NCBI RefSeq assembly: GCF_001273755.1
Contig: NZ_LGYA01000001.1
Coordinates: 4,534,061-4,577,047, forward strand
Direction of reading: 5' to 3'
Length of the DNA: 42,987 nt
From: Peribacillus butanolivorans
GTDB lineage: Bacteria; Bacillota; Bacilli; Bacillales; DSM-1321
A program made the position numbers and the translations under genes. The stretch's first letter is position 1. Each line of letters opens with the position of its first letter. The notes beneath the pieces were generated by a model. The model was not told where the DNA came from and searched no databases. It saw only the letters and a list, made by a program, of their open reading frames with translations. Positions 1 to 9,483 of this stretch are shown here, in pieces.

Positions 1-1434
1 TACTTCACGGCCTTCATTGATGGCCCAAACAATTAGGCTTTGCCCTCTTCTTGCGTCTCCAGCAGCAAAAACACCTTCTACATTCGTTCTGTATTCGCCA
101 TAGACAGCATCAATTTTTTGATTGACGGTTTCTACACCAAATTGAGATAAAAGCGGCTGTTCTGTTCCTTCAAATCCGATTGCGATGAATACAAATTGTG
201 CAGGCCATACTTTTTCCGTTCCCGGGATTTCTTTAAAAATGTATACTCCATCTTCCCCTTTAATTTTTTCCATTGAAATCGTATGCAGTTCTTTTACGTT
301 GCCATTTTCATCGGCGACGATTTTTTTAGTTTGGATTGAATATTGGCGCGGATCTGCACCAAATTTCGCTTCCGCTTCTTCATACGCATATTCAAGTGAA
401 AATACATTCGGGTAGGCTGGCCACATATTATCGGAAGTCCGAGCTGTCGGCAGGATAGGATGCTTCCCGAACTGTACGACACTCTTACATTCTTGGCGAA
501 GAGCAGTAGCAACACAGTCAGCGCCTGTGTCTCCTCCACCAATTACAATGACATCTTTACCCTTTGTATTTAAAAATTGACCATCTTCAAAGTTGGAATC
601 CAACAAGCTTTTAGTCGAAGTCGTTAAGTAATCCATCGCTAGGTGAATGCCTTTTGCTTCGCGCCCTTCAATTACTAAGTCACGTTGCTTTTGAGCACCT
701 GTACATAGGATAACTGCATCATATTGATTTTGCAGTTCTTCGGATGAAATGTCTTTTCCAATTTCCGTATTCGTGACGAAATCGATACCTTCCTGGTTCA
801 ATAATTTGATTCGACGCGCAACGACATCTTTTTCAAGCTTCATGTTCGGAATGCCGTATGTTAATAGCCCGCCTGCACGGTCTGAACGCTCATAAACCGT
901 GACCGAATGACCTGCTTGATTTAACTGATCAGCACTTGCTAATCCAGCAGGGCCTGAACCGATGATAGCAATTTTCTTTCCGGTCCTATATTCGGGGATT
1001 CGAGGTGTGATCCAGCCATTTTCAAACCCTTTATCGATTATAGTACGTTCGATGTTTTTGATGGCAACCGCAGGATCATTAATCGCAACCGTACAAGACC
1101 CTTCACAAGGGGCCGGACAAACACGGCCCGTGAACTCAGGGAAATTATTCGTTTTCGTTAAACGGTCTAATGCTTCTTTCCATCTGCCGCGGTAAACCAA
1201 ATCATTCCACTCTGGAATCAGATTATGAATCGGGCAGCCCGTTGTGACTCGGTTCAATTCCATGCCCATATGGCAGAAAGGGGTGGCGCAGTCCATACAC
1301 CGCGCTCCCTGTGTACTTAACTTTTCATCAGAGAAAGGAGCTGTATACTCTCTCCAGTCGCTTAAACGAGTGAGAGGATTCCGGTCTTTTGGCTTTTCTC
1401 GCGGATAATCCATAAATCCTGTTGCTTTTCCCAT
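1..1434 (-). CDS. gltD: Glutamate synthase small (beta) subunit, C-terminus cut by window edge
   Basis: This is the small subunit of NADPH-dependent glutamate synthase (called gltB in B. subtilis). It oxidises NADPH through FAD and passes electrons to the large subunit, which makes glutamate from glutamine and 2-oxoglutarate in the cytosol. Visible motifs are the N-terminal cysteine clusters CMDCATPFC and CPAPCEGSC for [4Fe-4S] centres, a FAD-binding GSGPAGLASA, an NADPH-binding GGGDTGADC, and the family's C-terminal AAGDARRGQSL. The ATG at 1434 follows a GAAAGGGGAGAG ribosome binding site and lies 16 bases after the gltB stop, so the two form an operon. The frame is open for 478 codons to base 1 without a stop. 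From the family's length, about 15 residues should lie outside the window. Confidence 0.96.
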   Translation of the reverse strand, partial: MGKATGFMDYPREKPKDRNPLTRLSDWREYTAPFSDEKLSTQGARCMDCATPFCHMGMELNRVTTGCPIHNLIPEWNDLVYRGRWKEALDRLTKTNNFPEFTGRVCPAPCEGSCTVAINDPAVAIKNIERTIIDKGFENGWITPRIPEYRTGKKIAIIGSGPAGLASADQLNQAGHSVTVYERSDRAGGLLTYGIPNMKLEKDVVARRIKLLNQEGIDFVTNTEIGKDISSEELQNQYDAVILCTGAQKQRDLVIEGREAKGIHLAMDYLTTSTKSLLDSNFEDGQFLNTKGKDVIVIGGGDTGADCVATALRQECKSVVQFGKHPILPTARTSDNMWPAYPNVFSLEYAYEEAEAKFGADPRQYSIQTKKIVADENGNVKELHTISMEKIKGEDGVYIFKEIPGTEKVWPAQFVFIAIGFEGTEQPLLSQFGVETVNQKIDAVYGEYRTNVEGVFAAGDARRGQSLIVWAINEGREV

Positions 1435-1450
1435 CTTTCTCTCCCCTTTC

Positions 1451-4400
1451 TTACTGCATCACAGCTTGTTTTGTAGTTTTTTTATCTTGAACGGCATTTG
1501 CTTGAAATGCACTCATAACCGCTTCTTCGTCCGTTAGACCTGCATGCTTTTGCTCTTCGATACTTTTCATCATCCGTTTGTAATCTTTTGGAATGACTTT
1601 TACAAATTTCTTAACGAAATCGTCCCAATTCTCCAGTACATAAGAAGCTTTGGCGCTCTCTGTATAATGTAGATGGCTATGGAGCATTTCTTTTACTTCG
1701 TTCACATCATTTATATCCTCAAGTGTCTCGAATTCTATCATTTCTACATTGCATAATGCCTTAAATTCTTCTGCATTATCTGCAAGTACATAAGCGATAC
1801 CGCCTGACATACCTGCAGCAAAGTTTTTGCCGACATCCCCTAGAATTACCACTCGCCCGCCTGTCATATACTCACAGCCGTGGTCGCCGATTCCTTCAAC
1901 AACAACATTGACACCGCTGTTCCTAACCGCAAAGCGTTCTCCAGCACGTCCATTAATGTATGCTTCGCCGCTTGTTGCGCCGTATAAGGCGATATTTCCG
2001 GCAATGACATTATCTCCTGCCTCAATCTGATTACCAGTTGGTGCCGTGACAATGATTTTACCGCCGGATAAACCTTTCCCAACATAGTCATTGACATCGC
2101 CTGTCAAATACATCGACATGCCTTTGGGAATGAATGCACCAAAACTTTGGCCTGCTGATCCTGTGAAACGGAGTGTAATCGTATCTTCAGGCAACCCTTC
2201 TTCTCCATAACATTTGGATACCTCACTACCGACAATCGTTCCGACTACACGGTTCACGTTCGTAATCGGGAAGCTAACATCCACTTTGGTTTGATCATCT
2301 AAAGCAGGTTGCACAACCGGTAAGATCTCCCGAATATCTAAGGATTCTTCAATTTTATGATTTTGAGGACGTTGGAAAGTACGAATGCCCTCTGGTTGGA
2401 AAAGAAGTGTCGTTAAGTCCAGATGTTTAGCTTTCCAATGCTTTTGAGCCCGTTCACTCACTTGTAAAACATCGGTGCGGCCAACCATTTCCTCCAATGT
2501 TCTAAAACCAAGCTCAGCCATTGTTTCACGAACTTCCTCAGCGATGAAGCGCATGAAATTTACAACATGATCCGGATCTCCTGCAAATTTACTGCGGAGC
2601 TCAGGATTTTGCGTGGCAACTCCGACCGGACATGTATCCAAATGGCAAGCACGCATCATTACACATCCAAGGACAACAAGTGGTGCAGTTGCAAAACCAA
2701 ACTCTTCCGCCCCAAGGATCGCTGCCATAACTACATCGCGTCCCGTCATTAACTTTCCATCTGTCTCAAGGACTACACGACTACGAAGGCCGTTCAGCAT
2801 CAACGTTTGGTGTGCTTCTGCAAGGCCTAGCTCCCAAGGAAGACCTGTATGTTTAATACTCGTTTTAGGCGAAGCACCTGTACCGCCGTCATATCCACTG
2901 ATAACAATAACATCTGCAGCACCCTTGGCCACACCTGCTGCGATCGTGCCAACACCTGCTTTAGAAACAAGCTTAACGCTGATCCGTGCATCGCGATTTG
3001 CATTTTTTAAATCATGAATTAACTGTGCCAAATCTTCAATCGAGTAGATATCATGATGTGGTGGTGGTGAAATCAGACCAACACCCGGTGTAGAGCCACG
3101 AACTTCAGCAACCCACGGATAGACTTTGTTCCCCGGCAGTTGACCACCTTCACCTGGCTTCGCACCTTGCGCCATTTTAATTTGAAGCTCATCTGCATTG
3201 ACAAGGTAATGACTTTTCACACCAAAACGCCCAGATGCAATTTGCTTAATCCCACTGCGGCGGTTATCACCGTTTTCATCCAATTGATAACGGCTTGGAT
3301 GTTCTCCGCCTTCACCGCTATTGCTTTTTCCGCCTAAACGGTTCATCGCAATCGCTAATGTTTCATGTGCTTCCTGACTCAAAGAGCCAAATGACATCGC
3401 CCCTGTTTTAAATCGGCTGACGATGGATTCTACGGATTCCACTTCATCTATAGAGATACATTGGCGCTTCTGATCGAATGAGAATAAATTTCGTAAAAAC
3501 CCGAGTCTCTCTTCATTCGCCAAGTTTGAATATTGTTTAAATAAACTGTAGTCACCTTTTCGGCAAGCCCATTGAAGTGTATGAATCGTTTTGGGGTTGA
3601 AAGCATGATGTTCCCCTGTTTTTCTCCACTGAAAGTCACTTCCGCTTTCAAGCGTCTGATCATAAGAATCTGCTGCAGCATTTTGGTGACGAATTAACGC
3701 TTCTTCTGCGATAGTTTCTAGCTCAATCCCGCTAAGCTGTGAAGCCGTACCACTGAAATAACGTTCAATCACATCTGCACTGATTCCTACCGCTTCGAAA
3801 ATTTGAGCTCCGCGATAACTTTGAATCGTTGAAATACCCATTTTCGACATCACTTTTACGATGCCTTCTGTTAAGGAGCGAACGTATTTGTTTACCGTTT
3901 CTTCGTAACTGATGGATAAACTGCCTTCTGATACAGCCTGCTTGTATGTTTCAAAGGCAAGATACGGATAAATGGCATCTACTCCATACCCGATAAGTGC
4001 CGCAAAGTGATGCACTTCCCTTGTTTCTCCTGTTTCAACGATAATGCTCACTTTCGTACGATTTCCATGACGTATAAGCTCTTGATGAAGGGCGCTCGCA
4101 GCCAATAAGGAAGGTATAGCAGCCTTTTCTTTGCTCATATTTTTGTCAGACAAAATTAAGAGACTTACGCCTTCAGCAATCGCTTGTTCCGCTTCACGGC
4201 AGATTCGATCCAGTTCGCTCTCTAAATCTTCTGAAAATAGAGTTTGAATGACCTTGCTTTTGAATTCCGGATATACAATTTCTTTTAGCTGCTTCATCTG
4301 ACCTGGCGTCAAAACAGGTGAATCCAATTGAATCCGGCGGCTGTTTGTTTCATTTGGATTCAGAAGATCTCCTTCCGCACCTAAGAAAGTCATCGTTGAC

Positions 4401-6001
4401 GTGACAATTTGCTCACGAAGCGAATCGATTGGCGGATTGGTTACCTGTGCAAAGGATTGCTTGAAATAGTTGAATAACGATTGCGGACGGTCAGATAAGA
4501 CCGCAAGCGGGATGTCATTCCCCATGGAACCTAATGGATCTTTACCTTCCTTAATAACCGGCAGTAGATATTTTTGAACATCTTCATACGTATAGCCAAA
4601 CGCTTTTTGTCGGAAAAGTAAATCAGGCAACAGTTCCTCCTCAACTACTTGTTCTTCGTTATTTAATTGAACAAGCTGCTCGTCCAGCCATTGCTGGTAG
4701 GGATATTCCTGTGCCATTTCGGATTTGATTTCTTCATCTGAAATAATGCGGCCTTCCTCTAAATCTAGTAAAAGCATTCTACCTGGGCTTAAACGATCTT
4801 TATATAATACATTCTCCGGCTCCACATCGATCACGCCAACTTCAGAGGAGAAAATGATGTAATCATCTTTGGTCACATAATATCGTGCTGGTCTTAAACC
4901 ATTACGATCTAAAATGGCTCCAATTTGTTTCCCGTTCGTAAAGGAAATCGCCGTTGGACCATCCCACGGTTCCATCAGCATGCTATGATATTCGTAAAAA
5001 GCCTTCTTTTCCTTCGTCATATGTGGGTTTTCCGTCCATGGTTCAGGAATAAGCATCATGGCTGCATGCGCCGGTTTTCGGCCTGCAAGTACAAAAAACT
5101 CTAGGGCATTATCTAGAATCGAAGAATCACTTCCGTCTATATCTAATATAGGAAGGACCTTTTGCAAATCATCTCCAAATGCTTCTGAAACAAACTGCTG
5201 TTCACGCGCTTTCATCCAGTTTACATTTCCTCTAAGCGTATTGATTTCACCATTATGAATCAGGTAACGGTTTGGATGTGCCCGTTCCCAACTCGGAAAC
5301 GTGTTTGTACTGAAGCGGGAATGCACTAAAGCAAAAGCCGAAACAAAATCTTCTTGTTGAAGATCAAGATAAAAAGCATCTACCTGCTCTGGTGTCAACA
5401 ATCCTTTGTATACAATCGTAGTACTTGAAAGACTAGCAAAATAAAAACGATTACCACGTTCACGAGCCCAGTTTTCAGCTTGTTTTCTAATAATGAATAG
5501 TTTACGTTCAAAAGCTAAATCGTCGGATATCTCCTCACTAGCCCCAATGAATACTTGGCGGATCGTCGGACATGTCTCCTTGCCGACCTCTCCGATTTTT
5601 GCTACATCGACGGGAACCGTTCTCCAGCCTAAAAGCGTTTGTCCCTCTTGTTCTATAAATGCATTTAGACGTGCTTCAATCTCATTCCGTTCCAAATCAT
5701 TGTTTGAGAAAAAGAGCATCCCCACACCATAGCGCCCTTTAGCTGGCAAATTCATTTCCGGGCATGCCAGTCTGAAGTATCTATCAGGAATTTGCACCAT
5801 TAATCCTGCGCCATCTCCTGTAAGGGGATCGCTTCCTTGTCCTCCACGATGATCTAATTGACACAGCATCTTTAGTCCTTGTTTGACGATGTCATGTGTA
5901 GCAAGCCCTTTTAAATGAGCGTATAAACCGATCCCACATGCATCATGTTCAAATTCAGGATGGTAGAGACCTTGTGCCTTTGGTATTTGATTGTATGTCA
6001 T
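1451..6001 (-). CDS. gltB: Glutamate synthase large (alpha) subunit
   Basis: This is the glutamine-dependent glutamate synthase large subunit (gltA in B. subtilis), about 1516 residues. It hydrolyses glutamine with an N-terminal Ntn amidotransferase and channels ammonia to an FMN/[3Fe-4S] synthase domain. Starting at the ATG at 6001, Cys22 in HDACGIG is the expected nucleophile exposed after propeptide cleavage. Other marks are the amidohydrolase region (GGQGSDP, NTFPSW, HNGEINTLRGN), the FMN-binding synthase region (GAMSFGSLSQEAHE, SGYDGGTGASP), the cluster cysteines in VMMRACHLDTCPVG, and the C-terminal GXGXG beta-helix. A start five codons upstream is possible, but the GGGGGCGA ribosome binding site fits 6001. 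The gene is transcribed divergently from gltC, so activation by GltC is expected. Length is normal for the family. Confidence 0.97.
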   Translation of the reverse strand: MTYNQIPKAQGLYHPEFEHDACGIGLYAHLKGLATHDIVKQGLKMLCQLDHRGGQGSDPLTGDGAGLMVQIPDRYFRLACPEMNLPAKGRYGVGMLFFSNNDLERNEIEARLNAFIEQEGQTLLGWRTVPVDVAKIGEVGKETCPTIRQVFIGASEEISDDLAFERKLFIIRKQAENWARERGNRFYFASLSSTTIVYKGLLTPEQVDAFYLDLQQEDFVSAFALVHSRFSTNTFPSWERAHPNRYLIHNGEINTLRGNVNWMKAREQQFVSEAFGDDLQKVLPILDIDGSDSSILDNALEFFVLAGRKPAHAAMMLIPEPWTENPHMTKEKKAFYEYHSMLMEPWDGPTAISFTNGKQIGAILDRNGLRPARYYVTKDDYIIFSSEVGVIDVEPENVLYKDRLSPGRMLLLDLEEGRIISDEEIKSEMAQEYPYQQWLDEQLVQLNNEEQVVEEELLPDLLFRQKAFGYTYEDVQKYLLPVIKEGKDPLGSMGNDIPLAVLSDRPQSLFNYFKQSFAQVTNPPIDSLREQIVTSTMTFLGAEGDLLNPNETNSRRIQLDSPVLTPGQMKQLKEIVYPEFKSKVIQTLFSEDLESELDRICREAEQAIAEGVSLLILSDKNMSKEKAAIPSLLAASALHQELIRHGNRTKVSIIVETGETREVHHFAALIGYGVDAIYPYLAFETYKQAVSEGSLSISYEETVNKYVRSLTEGIVKVMSKMGISTIQSYRGAQIFEAVGISADVIERYFSGTASQLSGIELETIAEEALIRHQNAAADSYDQTLESGSDFQWRKTGEHHAFNPKTIHTLQWACRKGDYSLFKQYSNLANEERLGFLRNLFSFDQKRQCISIDEVESVESIVSRFKTGAMSFGSLSQEAHETLAIAMNRLGGKSNSGEGGEHPSRYQLDENGDNRRSGIKQIASGRFGVKSHYLVNADELQIKMAQGAKPGEGGQLPGNKVYPWVAEVRGSTPGVGLISPPPHHDIYSIEDLAQLIHDLKNANRDARISVKLVSKAGVGTIAAGVAKGAADVIVISGYDGGTGASPKTSIKHTGLPWELGLAEAHQTLMLNGLRSRVVLETDGKLMTGRDVVMAAILGAEEFGFATAPLVVLGCVMMRACHLDTCPVGVATQNPELRSKFAGDPDHVVNFMRFIAEEVRETMAELGFRTLEEMVGRTDVLQVSERAQKHWKAKHLDLTTLLFQPEGIRTFQRPQNHKIEESLDIREILPVVQPALDDQTKVDVSFPITNVNRVVGTIVGSEVSKCYGEEGLPEDTITLRFTGSAGQSFGAFIPKGMSMYLTGDVNDYVGKGLSGGKIIVTAPTGNQIEAGDNVIAGNIALYGATSGEAYINGRAGERFAVRNSGVNVVVEGIGDHGCEYMTGGRVVILGDVGKNFAAGMSGGIAYVLADNAEEFKALCNVEMIEFETLEDINDVNEVKEMLHSHLHYTESAKASYVLENWDDFVKKFVKVIPKDYKRMMKSIEEQKHAGLTDEEAVMSAFQANAVQDKKTTKQAVMQ

Positions 6002-6099
6002 ATTAATCGCCCCCATCGTATTCTTATACCGTTATTTCACTTACATTTAATTCTAGGTTTTCAAATCAATATAAACAATATATAATTCTATTAAAATCT

Positions 6100-6114
6100 A
6101 TCTCATATTGAGAT
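6100..6114. promoter_or_regulatory. GltC operator (LysR-type T-N11-A palindrome)
   Basis: ATCTCATATTGAGAT has perfect six-base arms, ATCTCA and TGAGAT, around TAT, and contains the T-N11-A signature of LysR-type operators. It lies in the 134-bp space between divergent gltB and gltC, 21 bases before the gltC start. It strongly resembles the dyad bound by GltC in the gltA-gltC region of B. subtilis. It should serve both autorepression of gltC and activation of gltB. Binding is inferred from the motif and its position. Confidence 0.85.
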
Positions 6115-6135
6115 GGATGAATGGAGGATGAATAA

Positions 6136-7038
6136 ATGGAACTACGTCAGTTACGTTATTTTGTTGAAGTCGCTGAAAGAGAACATGTCTCTGAAGCCGC
6201 AGCGCACCTGCATATCGCACAATCAGCAATCAGCCGGCAGATCGCCAGACTAGAAGATGAACTTGGGGTCCTTTTATTTGAAAAAGCAGGCCGTAATATT
6301 CAGTTAACTCCTATTGGTAAAATATTCTTAGCTCATGCAAAAACGGCAATAAAGGCGATAGAATATGCAAAAGATCAAATAGAAGAATTTTTAGACCCTG
6401 AACATGGAACAATTAAGATCGGCTTTCCTACAAGTCTCTCCACCCAATTATTACCTACCGTTATTTCCGCATTTAAAGATGAGCAGCCGAATATCGGGTT
6501 CCACTTAAGACAGGGTTCGTATTCCGCATTAAAGGAAGCTGTCAAAAACCGCGATATCGGATTAGCCTTTCTTGGCCCAGTTCCAACACAAGATCCAGAT
6601 ATCGAAGGCCATATTTTATTCACAGAAAACATTTCTGCTTTACTTCCCATCTCCCATCCATTAGCTGATAAGAAGAGTTTGCGACTTAGCGACTTACGAG
6701 ATGTTCCATTCGTATTATTTCCAAAAGGATACATTCTCCATAGCATTGCGATCGATGCATGCAAGCAAGCAGGATTCACACCGATCATTGCCTCAGAAGG
6801 TGAAGATATGGATTCCATAAAAGGACTCGTATCAGCGGGAATTGGAGTCAGCCTTCTACCTGACAGTACCTTTTATGAAGTAATTCCCAGACTAACTGTA
6901 AAAATCCCGATTGATACACCTGACGTCAAGCGGACAGTTGGTATCATCACACCTAAAAACAGGGATTTGGCTCCTTCCGAAAAGGTATTTTACCAGTTTG
7001 TCAAAAAGTTTTTCTCGATTCTAGAGCAGTACCAATAA
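6136..7038 (+). CDS. gltC: LysR-family activator of glutamate synthase
   Basis: This 300-residue protein has the LysR N-terminal winged helix-turn-helix (MELRQLRYFVEVAERE, AAAHLHIAQSAISRQIARLE) followed by a LysR substrate-binding domain. Its position, divergent from gltB with a shared operator, and its full-length match to the LysR plan support GltC, which activates the glutamate synthase operon when nitrogen and carbon signals call for glutamate synthesis. The ATG at 6136 has a GGAGG ribosome binding site eight bases upstream. The protein acts in the cytosol on the gltB-gltC intergenic DNA. No lesion is visible. Confidence 0.94.
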   Translation: MELRQLRYFVEVAEREHVSEAAAHLHIAQSAISRQIARLEDELGVLLFEKAGRNIQLTPIGKIFLAHAKTAIKAIEYAKDQIEEFLDPEHGTIKIGFPTSLSTQLLPTVISAFKDEQPNIGFHLRQGSYSALKEAVKNRDIGLAFLGPVPTQDPDIEGHILFTENISALLPISHPLADKKSLRLSDLRDVPFVLFPKGYILHSIAIDACKQAGFTPIIASEGEDMDSIKGLVSAGIGVSLLPDSTFYEVIPRLTVKIPIDTPDVKRTVGIITPKNRDLAPSEKVFYQFVKKFFSILEQYQ

Positions 7039-7255
7039 TTATTTCAGAATAATATAAATGAATGATACTTACTCAATGCATAGCTCTTGCATAGCCTATT
7101 TCCACTTCAATATTGAGAGTATATTGAAAGTGGATTAAATATGTGATTGAAATGATGGAACTTTTGAAAAATCACCCTTCTTCCAAAACTAGCAATTTCG
7201 TCAATTGGATTAATGTTCAGTAGTTCAGTGTGATTGAAGATAGGAAATTTGAGGT
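7039..7255. other. AT-rich intergenic DNA with no recognised feature
   Basis: The space after gltC, up to the hairpin at 7256, shows no convincing reading frame or RNA element. The later part of the gap, from 7320 to 7502, is equally featureless until the ribosome binding site at 7491 that belongs to the coat-protein relic. Confidence 0.5.
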
Positions 7256-7319
7256 AAAAAGACAGTTGGCCGAGGCACGCAGGACTTTAATCCTAGGTTG
7301 CCGAGACCACTGTCTTTTT
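7256..7319. terminator. Long bidirectional terminator-like hairpin
   Basis: AAAAAGACAGT at 7256-7266 pairs perfectly with ACTGTCTTTTT at 7309-7319. Inside sits a further GC-rich imperfect stem with AGGA/TCCT and GGCA/TGCC pairings. A/T runs on both sides allow termination in either direction. It is long for a simple terminator, with about 64 nt between the outer ends. It is about 220 bp beyond gltC and could end gltC transcripts. Confidence 0.6.
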
Positions 7320-7502
7320 CTTGTTCTGCCTTTATTTCGGAGTTTGATCAAGCTTGCCATTGAAAAAACGTACAGCGTTTCTTCCATAAGTAATCTAAGC
7401 TAAAATGCTGGACGATTTTGATCCTCTTTTTTCAAAAGACAACTTACCAAGAGCCCACTTTACGAATAACGTATCAAGATTATTTGTTCAGGAGGAGTTT
7501 AT

Positions 7503-8003
7503 ATAAAACCCACTCATTCACACCTTGCTTGGCACGAAACACTTGAACTTCATGAATTGGTCGCTGCCCAGTCCAATGCACTTATGAAATTGAAAAAAGC
7601 TTATCCAAAAGTAAAAGATCCCATTTTAAAAACGATTTACTAGCAAATGATTGATACACTAACTCAAAACATTATAGAGTTGCTAAAATTTTATCCGTTG
7701 GCACCTAAAACAGAGAGGGATGATGAGGAGGAGGAACAAAGAGACAATATATCAGCCACGGCTGCCTGAGATTTGCTAGGCTTAGCCAAATCATCTATCA
7801 ACAATTATGCTACTGCCCTGACTGAAACGGCCACTCCTTCCCTACGAAAAGTATTTAAAAAGCATTTAAATGGAGCTATTGATAACCATGCCAAAATTTT
7901 CAACTATCTATACGAAAGAAATCTATATCCTGCTTATGACTTTAATCAACTGCTTCAAAATGACGTGAATGTAGCTAATAAGGCTCTTTCCCAACAATTC
8001 TAA
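7503..8003 (+). pseudogene. Decayed CotF-like spore coat protein gene
   Basis: A single frame runs 167 codons from 7503 to the TAA at 8003 and resembles the CotF-type coat family: [20 protein letters not shown] and [14 protein letters not shown] near the start, then NIIELLKFYPLAP, an acidic EEEE tract, DLLGLAKSSINNYATALTE and a C-terminal YLYERNLYPAYD. It is broken in three places: the start codon after GGAGGAG is ATA, TAG is at 7641-7643 where the context suggests Gln, and TGA is at 7767-7769 where the context suggests Arg. Each lesion is one transition away from a functional codon and no frameshift is seen, so the decay looks recent. Only the last 76 codons form an intact ORF. The family call is by eye. 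Confidence 0.7.
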
Positions 8004-8007
8004 ACAC

Positions 8008-8047
8008 AAAAAAGGTAAGTGCACCGAATGGGTGTCCGCTTGCCTTT
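8008..8047 (+). terminator. Rho-independent terminator after the coat-gene relic
   Basis: A stem built from GGTAAGTG and CGCTTGCC (with G-U pairs), plus an inner CACC/GGTG pairing, is followed by TTTTTC. It lies directly after the pseudogene stop at 8003. Confidence 0.65.
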
Positions 8048-8183
8048 TTCTCACTTTCCGTTAAATTGCTGGGTCCAGTAGTTTCAATAGCAAACTATGG
8101 GACAGATGAGCTCCATTAATATGTTATAATATTAAATAATTGTTTATTATTGGATTACGAATTAAATTTAGGGGGAGAAAATA

Positions 8184-8783
8184 ATAAAAAAAGTATTTCT
8201 ATCAATCATGATATCCCTGCTCTCATTTTCTTTAGTTGCCTGTAAGAATGCTGAACCGAAATCTGAGAATTCTCTTTCTGTTTCTAAGTTGACCGAAAGA
8301 GAAAAGTCCATCCTTATGAATACAAGTGAACACTCCTTTCTTATCGATTTTGATGTTGATGATACATATAAGAAGATGTCCGTTTGGGTCGAAAAATATG
8401 AAGCTGGCAAACTTGTTGAAGATGAAATGGGCCTCATGACAACTGGGATTAAAGATAATGGTACGATCATCTTTACAACATCTAAAACGCCCGAAAAACA
8501 AAATCTATCGATGTTTAATATCAGTATTCAAAGCGATGATGGTGTGTCTACAGCTACTTATTTAGAAAAGATTGAAGAAAAAGATTCCATCGTAACCGGC
8601 AGTATTGAAACGATAAATATGCTGAATACAAACAAGCTCGTATTAGCGAGTATTTGCTATTCAAGCGGAAATGAAAGCATGCATTCTCTTTCTACGGATT
8701 TTTATAATGATATGGATAGTCACATAAACGAATTAAAAGATTACGATGTTGTCTATCTTCTGAGAAGTGAATTTACTAAATAA
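8184..8783 (+). CDS. Putative lipoprotein with apparent ATA start codon
   Basis: I do not recognise the family. Read from ATA at 8184, the product is about 199 residues with a textbook lipoprotein signal: two lysines, a hydrophobic stretch and the lipobox LVAC with Cys20. It would be anchored on the outer face of the membrane. GGGGGAG at 8171-8177 is six bases before this ATA. The first ATG (8208) lies inside the hydrophobic segment, has no ribosome binding site and would remove the positive charges. So the gene either uses a rare ATA start or lost its ATG by a G-to-A change and is silenced. The rest is open, acidic and lysine-rich to the TAA at 8783. Confidence 0.6.
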   Translation: MKKVFLSIMISLLSFSLVACKNAEPKSENSLSVSKLTEREKSILMNTSEHSFLIDFDVDDTYKKMSVWVEKYEAGKLVEDEMGLMTTGIKDNGTIIFTTSKTPEKQNLSMFNISIQSDDGVSTATYLEKIEEKDSIVTGSIETINMLNTNKLVLASICYSSGNESMHSLSTDFYNDMDSHINELKDYDVVYLLRSEFTK

Positions 8784-8962
8784 GCTTTTTAGAACTGAAT
8801 CTAGGGGTATCTAAGATGTTCATTAGCCATGTTCTTTCATTCGTTCTCCCCCTAAAGGTTAGGTTATTAACTTTAAGAGTTTTCGTTTAGGTTATTTCTA
8901 TTTCTATTGATTAAATTTACTTCTACCATACAGTTCGAGATTCTATCCTCCCTTATACAGAG
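8784..8962. other. Intergenic DNA with no recognised feature
   Basis: Between the lipoprotein stop and the hairpin at 8963 I see no coding signal, RNA element or repeat. Confidence 0.4.
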
Positions 8963-8994
8963 AAAAAAGACAGCATCCTCGGCTGTCTTTTTTT
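8963..8994. terminator. Bidirectional terminator
   Basis: AAAAAAGACAGC at 8963-8974 pairs with GCTGTCTTTTTT at 8982-8993 around a short loop. It can end the lipoprotein transcript on the plus strand and the gene relic at 9010-9201 on the minus strand. Confidence 0.85.
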
Positions 8995-9009
8995 AATATC
9001 TAATAATTG

Positions 9010-9201
9010 TTATTCTTCAACTTCTATCGTAAATCTATAGGCTTTTTCAGCCATGAAAAAATTATTTTCATTTTTATTCTTAGTTGGGTCAGGTATTATA
9101 AAACTTGTAAATTCATATAGTCCTGGTTTATTTGGTGACTCTTTGCTGAAGTAGAAGCTACAGCACGGGGTTTTAGACCAATTGGGTTTGAACCTGAAAG
9201 T
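9010..9201 (-). pseudogene. C-terminal relic of an unrecognised protein gene
   Basis: A minus-strand frame is open for 63 codons and ends at TAA (9012-9010), just before a terminator. The translation looks like real protein, with segments such as ESPNKPGLYEFTSFIIPDP and EKAYRFTIEVEE resembling the end of a beta-rich domain. There is no start codon or ribosome binding site at its 5' end, and a stop closes the frame at 9204-9202. I take it as the tail of a truncated gene. The parent family is not recognised. Confidence 0.35.
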
Positions 9202-9366
9202 TTAGCATTTCCTACTGATTCACTTATTTCAACAACGCTGAGTAAGTTGAGGATTCATCTAAGATAGGTTTGTGACAATTTTTCAACATCTTTAAAAAGT
9301 CTATTGAAGTAAAAGATTTCTAAGTGTAATCTTTTAAAATAAAAAAATAGAAAGAAGATTTTTAAA

Positions 9367-9483
9367 TTGAAGAAGCTCATCCTTTTCTTTGCAGCAGTAG
9401 TCATTGCAAGTTCTCTCGGACACCAAATAAACGGCGGATATAATGACCCCCGTAAATCCCGCCCTAGATATCATATAAAATAA
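9367..9483 (+). CDS. Possible 38-residue exported peptide
   Basis: From TTG at 9367 a 39-codon frame encodes a peptide that starts with two lysines, continues with a hydrophobic LILFFAAVVIASSLG segment and ends with a polar, basic tail containing DPRKSRPRY. This looks like a signal peptide followed by about 20 residues. The ribosome binding site (AGAAAGAAG) is weak and the start is not ATG, so it may be a relic or a chance ORF. Small secreted Bacillus peptides of this plan exist, but I cannot name a family. Confidence 0.35.
   Translation: MKKLILFFAAVVIASSLGHQINGGYNDPRKSRPRYHIK

Noticed and set aside
7256..7319. tRNA-like or other structured RNA gene
   Set aside because: No acceptor/T-arm pattern is present. 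The outer stem with A/T runs is best explained as a bidirectional terminator.
9155..9260. Plus-strand coding fragment opposite the 9010-9201 relic
   Set aside because: It is open for about 35 codons but has no start, ribosome binding site or similarity; the minus-strand reading next to a terminator is more convincing.
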